Part shown: positions 53,782-63,171 of the stretch, one piece after another
Numbering within the stretch: position 1 is the stretch's first letter
Layout of the letters: each line of letters opens with the position of its first letter
Assembly: GCF_022539405.1 (NCBI RefSeq)
Contig: NZ_CP054394.1
Coordinates: 1,056,501-1,120,500 of the forward strand
DNA from: Natranaerofaba carboxydovora
Lineage (GTDB): Bacteria > Bacillota > Natranaerobiia > Natranaerobiales > Natranaerofabaceae
DNA length: 64,000 nt
Reading direction: 5' to 3'
Notes under the pieces: generated by a model
Told to the model about the DNA's origin: nothing
Database searches by the model: none
The model's input: the letters and a program-made list of their open reading frames with translations, nothing else
Position numbers and translations under genes: made by a program

Positions 53782-56619
53782 ATGACTTATGATTATTATG
53801 ATTTTAAAAACTGCCTTGAAGAATGTAAACAATTTGTGAGAAAAGCCAGAGATATTGTATTTACAACTAATGAGCAAGGTGAACTAACTTATGTGTCACC
53901 TAACTGCAAAGAAATTTTGGGCTATGATCAGGATGAAGTTACAGGCAAAAGAGTTTTTGAGCTTTTACATCGTGATGATGTCGTTAATCTCAATAATATT
54001 TTGGGTGACCTGCTAAAATATGAAAACATTGAAGAAGAAGTTGAGTTTAGGATAATAGACAAAAATAGAAAATTGCGCTGGTTTTCAACTAATCCGGTAA
54101 TTTTAAAGAAAAACGAAGAAAAAACTATTATATTGAATATGGCGAGAGATATTACAAAAAGAATAAACACTGAACTCGAATTAAAAAATAGTGAGAAACA
54201 ATATAGGACTCTATTTGAAAATACCGGAACAGCAACTCTTGTAATTGAAGAAGATGGTACAATTTCGCTTGTTAACCAAAATATGGTTAAATTGAGTGGG
54301 TACTCTAAAGACGAAATAGAAAATAAGATGTTGATCGGTGACATCATTTCACCAAAACAAAGAGAAAGAATATTACAATATCATAAATTACGCCGGGAAG
54401 ACAGCAGCAAAGCACCTAAAAATTATGAATTTATATTTGTAACAAAAGATGGGGAAGAAAGAAATGCCCTTATGAATATTGATGTTATCCCCGAGACAAA
54501 TCAGAGTATTGCCTCTATAATAGATATAACTGAACGCAAGGAAATGTTTGAAGAGCTAAGGATCAAAGACCAGGCAATTCTATCTTCTTTAGATGCAATT
54601 GCAATTTCTGATCTTGAAGGTGAGATAACGTATGTTAATCCTTCTTTTTTATCCATGTGGGGATATGATTATGAAAATGAAATAATTGGGAACTCTCTTT
54701 TAGATTTTTTGGGGAGCAGTAAGGATGCAGCTGAAATATTAGATTCTTTGTCTTACAAGGGTGATTGGGAAGGTGACCTGGTTGACATGAAAAAGGATGG
54801 AGAAACTATAAATATCCATCTTTCGATGGCTCTTGTCTACGGCGAAGATGATGAACCAATCGGTATAATTGCTTCCTATATTGAAATAACAGAGCGTAAA
54901 AAAGCTGCAGATGAATTAAAAAAGAATGAAGCAAGACTGCAAAGTCTTGTTGACCTATTTCAACACGAAACAGAAGACATTCAGGACTTGCAGCATTATG
55001 CAGTTAATGTAGCTGCCCAGTTAACTGATAGTGAATATGCGCACTTTTATGATTACGATTATCAACAACAGGAAATTCAGCTTTATTCTTATTCCTCGAA
55101 TGTTTTCAATGAATGTAAAGTATCTGGCTACAGCAAAAAAATCAAACTTGAGGATGCAGGTTTGTGGGCTGATACTATACGTAAGAAAGAACCTGTTGTT
55201 ATAAATGATTACCAAAATGATGATAGAATAATAAAAAGACAACCTGAAGGGCATGTTGAAATCAGGCGTTATCTAGGAGTGCCGGTATTAAGGGAAAACA
55301 AAATTGTCGCTGTTATTGGTGTGGCAAATAAAGATACAGATTATAATTATTCGGACATACTCCAACTAAGGTTATTTATCGATAATGTGTGGGAAGTTAT
55401 TGAGCGCAGGATGGCTGAAAAAAAGCTTGAAAAATATGCAAAAGAACTAGAAAATACCAAGCGACAATTAGATGAGGAGATTGTTAAAGCAAGGAATATA
55501 CATGAAAGGACTTTCTTGACCGAGATACCTGACATAGAAGGAATATCTTTAGAGGCCCATTTTCATCCAGCCAGGGGTCTTGGGGGAGACTTTTATAATT
55601 TTATTAGAATTAATGACAAGCTAATTATTTTTTTGTCAGATGTATCAGGGCATGGATTAGATGGGACTATTATAAGCGTATTTGTAAAAGAAACTATTGA
55701 AAGTTATCTTGCCCTAAAGCCTGATGAAGTAAATCCAGAAAAAATACTTACTCACATTAATAATCAATATAGAAGAGATAACTATCCAGATGACTATTTT
55801 GTTTGTATATTTTTGGCAGTGTTAAACCTTACTACATATGAGCTAATTTATTCAGGGGCTAGTATGCACAACACTTCTTTGGTAAGACTAGGAAATGGGA
55901 AAAAAGCTACATTAGAAAGCCAGGGACCACCTATTTCTTCAGCTATTTCTACAGAATTAATGGATTTTGAAGAGGGCAGAATTCAATTGACACCTGATAC
56001 TAGTGTTATGTTTTTTACGGATGGAATAGCTGAACAAGAGATAAAGGGAAGTAATGGTGTGGAATTTTATGAGGATAGGTTAAAAGAAGTATTTTATGAA
56101 AATAGTCATCTTCCCCCAGAAATACTTAAACAGATAATAAAGGAGGACTTTAGAAAACATAATAATGGGTCCTTGCAGGGAGATGATGATATAACTTATG
56201 TATTGTTACATCTAGAACCCGAAGAAATCTCTGAATATAGGTGGGAGTTTAATAGTAACTTTGAAGAATTAAAAAAACTTAATGAAGATGTCTTACCATT
56301 AATAATTGATTACCTAAATGAAGAATGCATCTTTCAAGGCTTGTATGAGCTTGTTGCTAACGCGATAGAGCATGGTAATAAATTTGATCCAGACAAAAAA
56401 GTCATAATTAAGCTAAAAATTACTAATCATTATATTGTTGCAGGTGTGTTTGATGAAGGGGAAGGGTTTGATTGGCAAAAAATTTACGACAATCTGACCG
56501 ATATTGATCATAGTGGTGAGAGAGGTAGAGGAATAATTATGACAAAAATGCTTTGTAAAAAACTTTTGTACAATGAAAAAGGAAACGAAGCATATTTAGT
56601 TATGGAAAACAATATATGA
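53782..56619 (+). CDS. PAS-PAS-PAS-GAF sensor fused to PP2C phosphatase and HATPase kinase domain
   Basis: 945 residues: three PAS domains (about 15-130, 140-255, 265-370), a GAF domain (about 390-540), a SpoIIE/RsbU-type PP2C phosphatase (about 570-800, with GGDFYNF, SDVSGHG, FFTDGIAEQ and GDDDITYVLL) and a C-terminal RsbW/SpoIIAB-type ATPase (about 825-945, with ELVANAIEHGN, DEGEGFDW and GRGIIM). In partner-switching systems the phosphatase and kinase act on the same STAS protein in opposite directions; here both are in one chain. No STAS or sigma-factor gene is adjacent. ATG 53782 has AAAGGAGA upstream. Confidence 0.9.
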   Translation: MTYDYYDFKNCLEECKQFVRKARDIVFTTNEQGELTYVSPNCKEILGYDQDEVTGKRVFELLHRDDVVNLNNILGDLLKYENIEEEVEFRIIDKNRKLRWFSTNPVILKKNEEKTIILNMARDITKRINTELELKNSEKQYRTLFENTGTATLVIEEDGTISLVNQNMVKLSGYSKDEIENKMLIGDIISPKQRERILQYHKLRREDSSKAPKNYEFIFVTKDGEERNALMNIDVIPETNQSIASIIDITERKEMFEELRIKDQAILSSLDAIAISDLEGEITYVNPSFLSMWGYDYENEIIGNSLLDFLGSSKDAAEILDSLSYKGDWEGDLVDMKKDGETINIHLSMALVYGEDDEPIGIIASYIEITERKKAADELKKNEARLQSLVDLFQHETEDIQDLQHYAVNVAAQLTDSEYAHFYDYDYQQQEIQLYSYSSNVFNECKVSGYSKKIKLEDAGLWADTIRKKEPVVINDYQNDDRIIKRQPEGHVEIRRYLGVPVLRENKIVAVIGVANKDTDYNYSDILQLRLFIDNVWEVIERRMAEKKLEKYAKELENTKRQLDEEIVKARNIHERTFLTEIPDIEGISLEAHFHPARGLGGDFYNFIRINDKLIIFLSDVSGHGLDGTIISVFVKETIESYLALKPDEVNPEKILTHINNQYRRDNYPDDYFVCIFLAVLNLTTYELIYSGASMHNTSLVRLGNGKKATLESQGPPISSAISTELMDFEEGRIQLTPDTSVMFFTDGIAEQEIKGSNGVEFYEDRLKEVFYENSHLPPEILKQIIKEDFRKHNNGSLQGDDDITYVLLHLEPEEISEYRWEFNSNFEELKKLNEDVLPLIIDYLNEECIFQGLYELVANAIEHGNKFDPDKKVIIKLKITNHYIVAGVFDEGEGFDWQKIYDNLTDIDHSGERGRGIIMTKMLCKKLLYNEKGNEAYLVMENNI

Positions 56620-56732
56620 GATATTAAGGAATCATTAGGTAAAGCTAAAAAAGGGAAGGGAGCTAAGGATTAAATAAAGAACATATTATCATGGTAGATT
56701 ATATTTTATTATATATAGAGGAGATGTTTATT

Positions 56733-57344
56733 ATGATATCATGTGTTTTTTTAGCTGCAGGTATGTCAAAAAGATTTAACCAAAATAAGCTTTTGGCTGA
56801 TCTTAAGGATGGTACTGTGATAGAATACTCCCTTAAACAAGTCCAGGAATCAGATGTTTCTGAAATAATAGTAGTTCTTGGATGGCAGGCTGTTTTAGTT
56901 GAGAAAAAATTAAAAAATAGTGAAGTCATAGGTGATAAGTCTTCAAGCTTACCCCCAATAAAACATGTATATGCCCCTTATTATAATTTTGGTCAAGCTC
57001 ATTCACTAAAAGCTGGATTAAAAAAAGTTAATAAGAAGGCCAAAGGAGTTTTATTTTACTTAGCTGATCAGCCATTTGTTAAAGTAAAAACAATAAATGA
57101 TCTTATTGAGCATTTTAATAACAGTTCGAGTGAGGCAGCATATCCTGTTTACAATGGAAAAAGGGGAAACCCGGTTGTTTTTGACAAATCGATGTTTTCT
57201 GAGCTTTATAAATTATCAGGTGATGAAGGTGGTAGATCCCTTCTAAAACATGCTAAAACTTCATTTATTGAAACTGATGATTCTGAGATATTATTTGATA
57301 TAGATAATCAGGAGGACCATAACATGGCAATAGAAAAATTGTGA
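56733..57344 (+). CDS. MobA/MocA-like nucleotidyltransferase
   Basis: 203 residues with the NTP-transferase start CVFLAAGMSKRFNQNKLL, the metal-binding LADQPFV and the YPVYNGKRGNPVVF block that typify MocA-like molybdenum cofactor cytidylyl- or guanylyltransferases. No other molybdenum genes are in the window, so the substrate is open. ATG 56733 has GAGGAG 9 bases upstream; in-frame ATGs at 56691 and 56724 lack a well-placed site. Confidence 0.85.
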   Translation: MISCVFLAAGMSKRFNQNKLLADLKDGTVIEYSLKQVQESDVSEIIVVLGWQAVLVEKKLKNSEVIGDKSSSLPPIKHVYAPYYNFGQAHSLKAGLKKVNKKAKGVLFYLADQPFVKVKTINDLIEHFNNSSSEAAYPVYNGKRGNPVVFDKSMFSELYKLSGDEGGRSLLKHAKTSFIETDDSEILFDIDNQEDHNMAIEKL

Positions 57345-57444
57345 AATAATTCATCAAAATAGAAATGAATTGTGAATTTATGATTTAAAATATAAGAGAA
57401 ATCTGATAAAATAAGTGAAAAAATATACTTGCATCAAATAACAA

Positions 57445-57474
57445 TTATCATTAATATTTTCTTGTTATCATTAA
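57445..57474. repeat. two 10-base direct repeats before the chemoreceptor gene
   Basis: TTATCATTAA occurs at 57445-57454 and 57465-57474, starting exactly 20 bases apart (two helical turns), 30 bases before the TTG start. It may bind a dimeric regulator. Confidence 0.5.
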
Positions 57475-57503
57475 ATTAAATTTTTTTGTTGGGAGGGACC
57501 TAT

Positions 57504-59180
57504 TTGTCAAAAGAGAATATCAAACACGGCAGTATCATCGTCAAGTTTACTTTAATTGTTATCCTAGTAGTTGCGGCTACTGTATCTATAATAGCTTTTT
57601 ATGGTTATAGCCAGTCTAGGGAGATGATAATGTCCTCCGAACGGGAAGCATTAGAGGACAATGTAGATTTTGCAATTGACAGTTTGACAGGAGCAAGTGC
57701 TATCGCCTTTGAGGAATCAGATTATCAGGGGGATGCCATAAACCATCTATACGATCTTACCGATGAAATGATAATAGACCGGGTAGTAGGCTCTTCAGGT
57801 GTTTTATATGGAGTGAATAATGAGGGAGAGATTAGATTTCATACTGATGAAAATATGAGAGGAGAACATGTTAGCGACACTTTTATGAATGAGTTAGCTG
57901 ATAAAAACGAAGAATTTGAATACATAGAAGATGAAACAAGATACCTGGTTTCTTTTAGGCCTTGGGATGATATGTACGTTATTGGTAGAATTAACCTTGA
58001 TGAAATTCAAAGTCAAGTTAGTAATGTTAGGACAGTTTCCATGTTAATTGCAGCAGCTGGAATAATAGTATCAACAGGTGCTTTAGTCATGATCTTCAAA
58101 ACATCGATTAATTCACCAATTAAGAAATTGCAAGATCAAATGAATTTACTTGAAAATGGAGATCTTAAAGCAAATTTTGACCATAAGAAAAACGATGAGA
58201 TGGGACTTATATCAAAGGCTTTTAACACGGCGGTTAGTGAACTAAAGAATATGATTAATCATATACAAGAAAAAATACAAAGTATACTTGGTAAGTCTCA
58301 GCAGATCGACTCTAATGTTAAGCAAACGATAGATTCTATCAACCAAACATCTTCTGCTGTTAATGAGATCGCAAATGGTGCCACAGACCAAGCCGATGAT
58401 ATTGCAAACAGTATGGAGAAGCTTGATGACTTAAGCTCATTGATTGACAAGTCAACAGAGAACTCAAAGGAAGCAGGCTATAGTATAGATGAGATTAAAG
58501 AGAGTATAGATAACTTAGGCACTGAATTTAATGACCTGAAAGGAAACTTTGAAGAAAATAAAAACTTCTTTACCAAGTTAGAAAACAATATTTCAACATT
58601 ACAGGAAGAAAGTAAAAGTATTGAAGAGATAGTAAATGATATTAAAGAAATATCTGATCAGACAAACCTTTTGGCACTAAATGCTTCAATCGAATCGGCA
58701 AGAGCAGGAGAACACGGGGAAGGATTTGCTGTAGTAGCAGATGAAGTTAGGACCCTTGCAGAAAACTCTGTTGAGTCAACAGAGAAAATAGAGAGCATAA
58801 TAAAATCAATCAAAGAAAATATAGAAAGTACCAATGAGACGACTGAATCAAATAAAGAAAAAATAGATAAAGCAGAAACTTCGATTTTTCAGGTGGAAGA
58901 AGTTTTTGAAAAAACCAAAGAGTACCTTGGTAATGTTATATCAAAACTTGAAACTCTAAATGATAATATAAGCAAAATCTCTGATACCAAAGAAGACGTT
59001 TATCAGAAGTTTCAAGATATTTCAGCTGTGACAGAAGAAACCACGGCCTCTGTAGAAGAAGTCTCGGCTTCTTTTGAAGAACAGGTGAGTACATTAGAAA
59101 GTGTAGGTGAAGAGATAGAAAGTTTACGAAAAGAAATTGAAACAATAACGGATTATCTAGATAGCAATTTTTCGACGTAA
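57504..59180 (+). CDS. methyl-accepting chemotaxis protein
   Basis: 558 residues. An N-terminal membrane helix (about 13-34), an extracytoplasmic sensor of about 140 residues resembling a single Cache/sCache domain, a second helix (about 172-195), a HAMP region and a long cytoplasmic coiled coil follow. The signalling tip is intact ([40 protein letters not shown]). The start is TTG 57504 with GGGAGGG 6 bases away. It may steer flagella or pili; no che genes are in the window. Confidence 0.92.
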   Translation: MSKENIKHGSIIVKFTLIVILVVAATVSIIAFYGYSQSREMIMSSEREALEDNVDFAIDSLTGASAIAFEESDYQGDAINHLYDLTDEMIIDRVVGSSGVLYGVNNEGEIRFHTDENMRGEHVSDTFMNELADKNEEFEYIEDETRYLVSFRPWDDMYVIGRINLDEIQSQVSNVRTVSMLIAAAGIIVSTGALVMIFKTSINSPIKKLQDQMNLLENGDLKANFDHKKNDEMGLISKAFNTAVSELKNMINHIQEKIQSILGKSQQIDSNVKQTIDSINQTSSAVNEIANGATDQADDIANSMEKLDDLSSLIDKSTENSKEAGYSIDEIKESIDNLGTEFNDLKGNFEENKNFFTKLENNISTLQEESKSIEEIVNDIKEISDQTNLLALNASIESARAGEHGEGFAVVADEVRTLAENSVESTEKIESIIKSIKENIESTNETTESNKEKIDKAETSIFQVEEVFEKTKEYLGNVISKLETLNDNISKISDTKEDVYQKFQDISAVTEETTASVEEVSASFEEQVSTLESVGEEIESLRKEIETITDYLDSNFST

Positions 59181-59208
59181 TAAGATGCAGAATACTATTT
59201 TTTAATTT

Positions 59209-59242
59209 TAGCCGGAGGGTGTAAAAAACCTTCGGCTTTTTT
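59209..59242 (+). terminator. terminator after the chemoreceptor gene
   Basis: GCCGGAGG (59211-59218) pairs with CCTTCGGC (59229-59236), with one G-U pair, followed by six T residues. Confidence 0.8.
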
Positions 59243-59352
59243 ATAGTTTTAAAAATAGGCCTAAAAGATTAAAGGAAAATTTTTAGCCAAATAGAAAAAT
59301 ATATTTAATTTTAAAAATTTAAATTTTTTGATACAGGTAAGGGTGATTATTT

Positions 59353-61257
59353 ATGACTTATGGAGACAATTATGCCGAATTAAAGGCTATATTGAACTTT
59401 TTACCAGATGCCACTTTTGCTATTGATACTGAAGGGAAAGTAATCCTTTGGAATCAGGCTATGGAAGATATGACGGGAATAAAAGCAAAAGATATTCTAG
59501 GAAAGGGGAATTATGAATATACTATTCCGTTTTATGGTGAGCGTAGACCAATGTTAGTTGATATGGCTTTAAATTATGACCCTGAAATTGAAAATTATTA
59601 TTCAAACATTTCCCTACAAGATGAACATACATTGGTCGGCGAGAATTTTTGTCCTAATGTTGGAGAGTCAGGGATATATGCCTGGGCGAAAGCATCAAGG
59701 CTATATGATAGTGATGGAAATGTTATAGGGGCAATCGAGTCTATCCGGGACATTATGGACCGAGTTATGGCAGAAGAAAATTTACGAAACACCCTAAGTT
59801 ATTTGGACGATGTAATAGAGTCTTTGCCAGATGCTACTTTAGTTATTGATACTAAGGGCAGAGTAGTATATTGGAACAGAGCTATGGAAGAGATGACAGG
59901 AATAAAAAAGGAAAACATATTAGGCAAAGGTGATTATGAGTACGCTCTGCCATTTTATGGGGAAAGAAGGCCTGTTCTTGCTGACTTGGCCCTTATCCCG
60001 AGTGATAGTGACCAGTATAAGAGGCTAAAAGAAAATTATGATATAAGCTATGTTGAAGAAGATACTTTGACAGGGGAAGTATATTGTCCTGAGACTTACG
60101 GCGGTCGTGGTGCTTATTTGTTTGCAACTGCTTCAAAACTTCGTGATACATCAGGAAATATAGTGGGAGCAATAGAAACAATACGTGATATTACAGAGAG
60201 AAAACAGGTTGAAGAAAAGATAAAGTATTTAAGTTTTAATGATAATCTAACTGGTTTATATAACAGAGCTTATTTAGAAGAAGAGATTAAAAGACTTGAT
60301 ACTGCTAGACAGCATCCTTTGTGTATAATAATGGCTGACCTTAACGGGTTAAAACTGGTAAATGATACATATGGTCATGATATGGGCGATGAGATGCTTA
60401 AATGTGCGGCCAACATCCTGAAAGAGTCCTGTCGCAAAGAAGATTTGATTGCTAGGTGGGGCGGGGATGAGTTTGTAATTTTGTTACCAAAAACATCTAT
60501 GGATGTAGCTAAAATGATATGCGAAAGGATTAATAAAAAATGTGAAAACAGTTTTGTTAAAGATGTACCTATATCTATAGCTTTAGGGGTTTCACTAAAA
60601 GAAGAAGAGAATAAAAATTTTTCTGCTTTTCTAAAAGAAGCAGAAGATAATATGTATAAACAAAAACTTGCAGAAAGCCGAAGCGCTAGAAGTGCTGTCT
60701 TAAACACACTTCTAAAAACCCTTGAATCTAAAAGCTTTGAAACTGAAGAGCACATAAAGCAAATGCAGGAAGCTGCCTTGGCTATTGGCAAACAACTAAC
60801 ACTGTCTGAATTTGACCTTAACAGGTTAAAACTTGTAGTTACACTTCATGATATAGGTAAAATTAACATACCACAAGAAGTGTTAACAAAAGAAGGTCCA
60901 CTTACAAAAGAGGAGTGGGAGCAAATGAAAGAACATCCGGAGATAGGATATAGAATAGTGCGCTCGACAGATGAATTTTCTCATGTTGCTGAAGAGATTT
61001 TGTCACACCACGAGTACTGGGATGGTAATGGCTATCCCAAAGGTTTAAAAGGTGATGAAATACCACTACTCGCAAGGATAACGTCAATTGCAGACGCTTA
61101 TGTTGTAATGAAAAACGGCAGACCACACAAAAAGCCTAAATCAACAAAAGAGATAATTGCAGAATTTAATAGATGTTCTGGATCTCAGTTTGATCCTCAT
61201 TTAGTAGATGTTTTTTTAGATATCATAAAAGGTAATGAGTTATCCTATGAGGGGTGA
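59353..61257 (+). CDS. PAS-PAS-GGDEF-HD-GYP protein
   Basis: 634 residues. Two tandem PAS domains (about 8-140 and 150-290) are similar to each other and carry the motif GKGNYEY/GKGDYEY-x4-YGERRP. GGDEF (RWGGDEF, with inhibitory RKED before it) and HD-GYP (HDIGK, HHEYWDGNGYP) are both intact, so both synthesis and breakdown of c-di-GMP are possible. AAGGGTGA lies before the ATG. A broken response regulator gene follows 9 bases after the stop. Confidence 0.92.
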   Translation: MTYGDNYAELKAILNFLPDATFAIDTEGKVILWNQAMEDMTGIKAKDILGKGNYEYTIPFYGERRPMLVDMALNYDPEIENYYSNISLQDEHTLVGENFCPNVGESGIYAWAKASRLYDSDGNVIGAIESIRDIMDRVMAEENLRNTLSYLDDVIESLPDATLVIDTKGRVVYWNRAMEEMTGIKKENILGKGDYEYALPFYGERRPVLADLALIPSDSDQYKRLKENYDISYVEEDTLTGEVYCPETYGGRGAYLFATASKLRDTSGNIVGAIETIRDITERKQVEEKIKYLSFNDNLTGLYNRAYLEEEIKRLDTARQHPLCIIMADLNGLKLVNDTYGHDMGDEMLKCAANILKESCRKEDLIARWGGDEFVILLPKTSMDVAKMICERINKKCENSFVKDVPISIALGVSLKEEENKNFSAFLKEAEDNMYKQKLAESRSARSAVLNTLLKTLESKSFETEEHIKQMQEAALAIGKQLTLSEFDLNRLKLVVTLHDIGKINIPQEVLTKEGPLTKEEWEQMKEHPEIGYRIVRSTDEFSHVAEEILSHHEYWDGNGYPKGLKGDEIPLLARITSIADAYVVMKNGRPHKKPKSTKEIIAEFNRCSGSQFDPHLVDVFLDIIKGNELSYEG

Positions 61258-61266
61258 AGTGAAGAC

Positions 61267-61598
61267 ATGACAGATGGTGCTGATGGTAATAAAAATAAAC
61301 TACGAGCAATTACTTTAGATGATGAATATGTGTCATTACAACAGTTTGAATATTTAACAAATGACATAAAAGAGCTTGAGATAATTAATACATTTACAGA
61401 TCCCCAAAAAGCACTAGAATATATGATGGCTAATTCTGAAAAGATTGATATTGCTTTTCTTGATATTGAGATGCCTGCAATGAATGGTTTGACTATAACG
61501 AGAGGGAATTAAATAATCCAATAGTAAAAGTAAATGATGAAGTAATAGATCTCTCATTAGAAAAAGATATCCAGCTAGTTGATGTATTAGCATTTTAG
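61267..61598 (+). pseudogene. response regulator remnant
   Basis: The first 77 or so residues are a receiver domain with acidic D18/D19 and phosphoacceptor D66 in FLDIEMPAMNG, then the frame ends at 61512. From about 61496 another frame continues (NERELNNPIVKVNDEVIDLS...LVDVLAF, stop at 61596-61598) and looks like the C-terminal piece of a response regulator with a DNA-binding or activator domain. The second half of the receiver (Thr and Lys positions) is missing. It looks like an internal deletion combined with a frame change, so the protein should be inactive. Confidence 0.65.
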
Positions 61599-61775
61599 CT
61601 AAAACTGCGTTGTCCAAAAATAGATTCTAGTTTATCTACGACATCTACCTGATGTTTTTTTATGTTCTTTTTTTATGTTTAAAAATACTAATATGTTATA
61701 ATCTAAAGAGGAAAAGACAAGAGGTTTAACTTTGGTAGTTTTTTGGATGCCTGTAAGTAGGAGGGTTAATTATTT

Positions 61776-63170
61776 ATGAATACACTAGGCTATTTTAATA
61801 TTGAAGTTTTTGGCTGTCAGATGAATGAGCATGACGCAGAAGTGTTAAGAGGGATGTTAAGTCAAATGGGATATGAAGAGACTTCCTCTGAAGAAGAGGC
61901 TGACGTGCTTTTGTTAAATACTTGTGCTGTTAGAGAAAAAGCAGAACACAAAGTGCTTGCTAAGATAGGTATGCTTAAAGAGCTCAAGGAAAAAAAGCCT
62001 AACATGGTTATAGGTATCTGTGGCTGTATGGTGCAACAACAGTGGATGGCAGATAAGATAAAAAGAGACTTTCACCATATAGATTTAGTTTTTGGAACTC
62101 ATAACCTGCATTATTTCCCACATCTTTTCAGGCAGGTTGTCGAAGAAGGTAAGAGAGTCTTTGATGTATGGGAAAGCGAGTCAGGTATAGTAGAAGAGCT
62201 TCCAAAACAAAGAACAAGTGGCATAAAGGCCTGGGTCGTGATAACATACGGGTGCAATAATTTTTGCAGCTACTGTATTGTCCCTTATGTAAGAGGAAGA
62301 GAAAGAAGCAGAAAAATTGAAGACATAGAAAAAGAAGTTCTTGATTTGGCAAGTAAAGGATTTAAAGAAGTAACCCTTCTTGGTCAAAATGTGGATAGCT
62401 ACGGGAAAGACATGGGTCTAAAAGGTGGATTTACCCAGCTTTTAAAAAGGCTTGATGAAATAGATGGTATTGAAAGAATTAGGTTTATGACAAGTCATCC
62501 TAGAGATTTTGATGAGGAGCTAATTGAATTTATATCAAAATCAAAGCGGGTATGTGAGCATATACACCTGCCGATACAAGCGGGGAGTAACAATATTCTA
62601 AAGAAAATGAATCGGGGTTATACAAAAGAAGAGTATATGGAGCTAATAGAAAGGATTAGGGAATACATACCACACGTTAGTGTTACTACAGACATAATGG
62701 TAGGTTTTCCCGGTGAGAGTGAAGAAGATTTTAACGATACCCTTGATGTTGTCAAAAAGGTTAGATTTGATAACGCTTACACTTTTGTGTATTCTAAGAG
62801 AAAAGGAACTCCGGCAGCTGAGATGGAAGATCAGGTAGATGAAAAGGTAAAAAAAGAAAGAATTCAAAAGCTAATAAGTGAACAGCAGCAAATTTCTCTT
62901 GAGATTAATAAAGAAATGATGGGAAAAACTTTTGAAATCCTTGTTGAAGGTACTAGCAAAAATGATTCATCCGTTTTTACCGGAAGAACTAGAACTAATA
63001 AAATAGTTCATTTTAGACCAAATAATACTGATAATAAGGACTTAGAGGATAATAATGAAGCTTTAGACAGTGAAAAATTAGTAGGAAATCTTGTAAATGT
63101 CAAAATAACAGAAGCCAAAAGCTACACCATATTCGGCAGTCTTCAAGATGGTTTGCTTGGAGGGAACTAA
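61776..63170 (+). CDS. miaB: tRNA-2-methylthio-N6-dimethylallyladenosine synthase MiaB
   Basis: Radical-SAM methylthiotransferase that modifies A37 of tRNAs reading UNN codons. 464 residues with the N-terminal cluster cysteines (FGCQMNEHD, LNTCAVR, GICGCMVQQ), the SAM cluster in GCNNFCSYCIVPYVRGRERSR (split here as family motif CNNFCSYC) and a C-terminal TRAM domain. GGAGGG lies 10 bases before the ATG. The mutS gene starts directly behind it, the usual order in Clostridia. Confidence 0.96.
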   Translation: MNTLGYFNIEVFGCQMNEHDAEVLRGMLSQMGYEETSSEEEADVLLLNTCAVREKAEHKVLAKIGMLKELKEKKPNMVIGICGCMVQQQWMADKIKRDFHHIDLVFGTHNLHYFPHLFRQVVEEGKRVFDVWESESGIVEELPKQRTSGIKAWVVITYGCNNFCSYCIVPYVRGRERSRKIEDIEKEVLDLASKGFKEVTLLGQNVDSYGKDMGLKGGFTQLLKRLDEIDGIERIRFMTSHPRDFDEELIEFISKSKRVCEHIHLPIQAGSNNILKKMNRGYTKEEYMELIERIREYIPHVSVTTDIMVGFPGESEEDFNDTLDVVKKVRFDNAYTFVYSKRKGTPAAEMEDQVDEKVKKERIQKLISEQQQISLEINKEMMGKTFEILVEGTSKNDSSVFTGRTRTNKIVHFRPNNTDNKDLEDNNEALDSEKLVGNLVNVKITEAKSYTIFGSLQDGLLGGN

Positions 63171-63171
63171 A

